Positions 12,689 through 13,395 of a stretch of DNA of 13,395 nucleotides are shown in pieces. This DNA is from Pavlovales sp. CCMP2436 (lineage: Eukaryota; Haptophyta; Pavlovophyceae; Pavlovales): contig MU631573.1 in NCBI GenBank assembly GCA_026770615.1, positions 51,368 to 64,762 on the forward strand, written 5' to 3'. A program made the position numbers and the translations under genes. The notes beneath the pieces are model-generated. The model was not told where the DNA came from, did no database searches, and saw only the letters and a program-made list of their open reading frames with translations. Numbering within the stretch: the first letter of the stretch is position 1; every line of letters starts with the position of its first letter.

Positions 12689-13395
12689 GACAGGAGATGA
12701 TCTGAGCCAGAGCCTGGCACACAGTAACCACGTCCCAAGCATTTCTACGTCTGCAACCCAATTCAACATAAAAATACCGCTATGAAGGGTTCCCTTCCAA
12801 ATATTAATGCGTTTAACATCTTTTCCCATTTCTGGTCCCATGTGACAAAAGCTATTACTCCGACTACTCCCCCGGCTCATAAGTCTCGTTTCATGAAAAC
12901 CTTGGCGAAACATTAAACAAACGAGTTTTAATTCATATAGTTTGTTCTTTAACCGGGCCCAGCGACGCACGGCGCGGCTGATCGACGCCCGTCGATCTAA
13001 CGTCCAGAACGGGATGAGCGGCGGGCCACTAGGCCGTCGCCCCTATGGCGGCACAACGCGCCACGCGGCTCCCCGCAGAATCAGGCTGCGCGTGTGCTCC
13101 TGTCTTTGCGCACGGCCCTGCCCTTTCCTCCCGCGTACAACAACACGAGCTCGTCAGCTGCCACGCACGCCTGAGCTTGAGCCTGCCGCTGTCACGCGGT
13201 CGTAGTAGGGTAGTTGTCGCCCCAGCTCCTCGGCGGCGGAGCGTTCGTCGCCGGGTGGCCATCGCCGCCAGGCCGGCTCCGGCGAGCCTCGCGCCGCTCT
13301 GCGCTCGTGGCGGTGGTGCTGTTGTTGGACGTGACGCGAGAGCGAACGAGCGAGGCGCCGCGGGAGCGGCCCGTCGACCTGAAGGGCGGGGGGGT

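Noticed and set aside
12955..13395. GC-rich end as rRNA or a CpG-island gene
   Set aside because: No conserved rRNA blocks were recognised, and the arginine/alanine-rich frames on both strands are what GC-rich DNA gives by chance.

Overview
The window looks like a repeat-rich nuclear eukaryotic genome (probably an invertebrate or protist; the lineage cannot be fixed from this sequence). Evidence: long (TA)n, (GT)n, (CCG)n and poly-G tracts, minisatellites, dispersed short repeats with tails and target-site duplications, decayed non-LTR retrotransposon pieces, no bacterial-style operons, and many frameshifts and stops in the parts that still read as protein. No rRNA gene, tRNA gene or CRISPR array was recognised.

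Layout. 1-1400: GC-rich, low-complexity DNA with short duplications and one long minus-strand reading frame carrying a hydrophobic segment (505-1134). 1505-1994: an 87-bp tandem duplication, then four 46-bp minisatellite units. 1997-2757: two divergent, coding-looking remnants, the right one a broken multi-pass membrane protein cut off by a dispersed repeat (family R1, copy A). 2885-4350: minus-strand C-terminal fragment of a non-LTR element (F1) with a zinc finger and a proline-rich repeat. 4378-4675: possible remnant of a second membrane protein. 4740-5965: a plus-strand non-LTR fragment (F2) broken by short (TA)n-tailed retroposons (family R2), one with a clear 17-bp target duplication. 5982-6920: a hairpin, then an intact 294-residue endonuclease/exonuclease/phosphatase (EEP) fold gene. 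6932-7930: broken coding remnants around a large inverted duplication (about 0.2-kb arms, very short loop). 8225-9735: R1 copies B and C, R2 copy 3, and a 100-bp inverted repeat pair. 9757-10030: CCG triplet repeat. 10029-12001: minus-strand fragment (F3) of the F1 family, with an RNase H-like end, the same zinc finger, and a C-terminal OTU-type cysteine protease. 12025-13395: repeats and GC-rich DNA without a convincing gene.

Interpretation (inference). Mobile elements explain most of the window. A second class of sequence (505-1134, 1997-2757, 4378-4675, 6036-7226, 7472-7930) is more GC-rich, compact and in mixed orientations, and includes membrane-protein-like pieces and a stand-alone EEP nuclease. 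It could derive from an integrated large DNA virus or giant transposon, from host genes, or partly be chance reading frames. No hallmark viral gene (capsid, DNA polymerase, terminase) is visible, so this stays a hypothesis. The strongest candidates for new biology are the F1/F3 elements, whose related zinc-finger ends lead into different C-termini (proline-rich versus OTU protease), and the intact EEP gene with a hairpin at its start.
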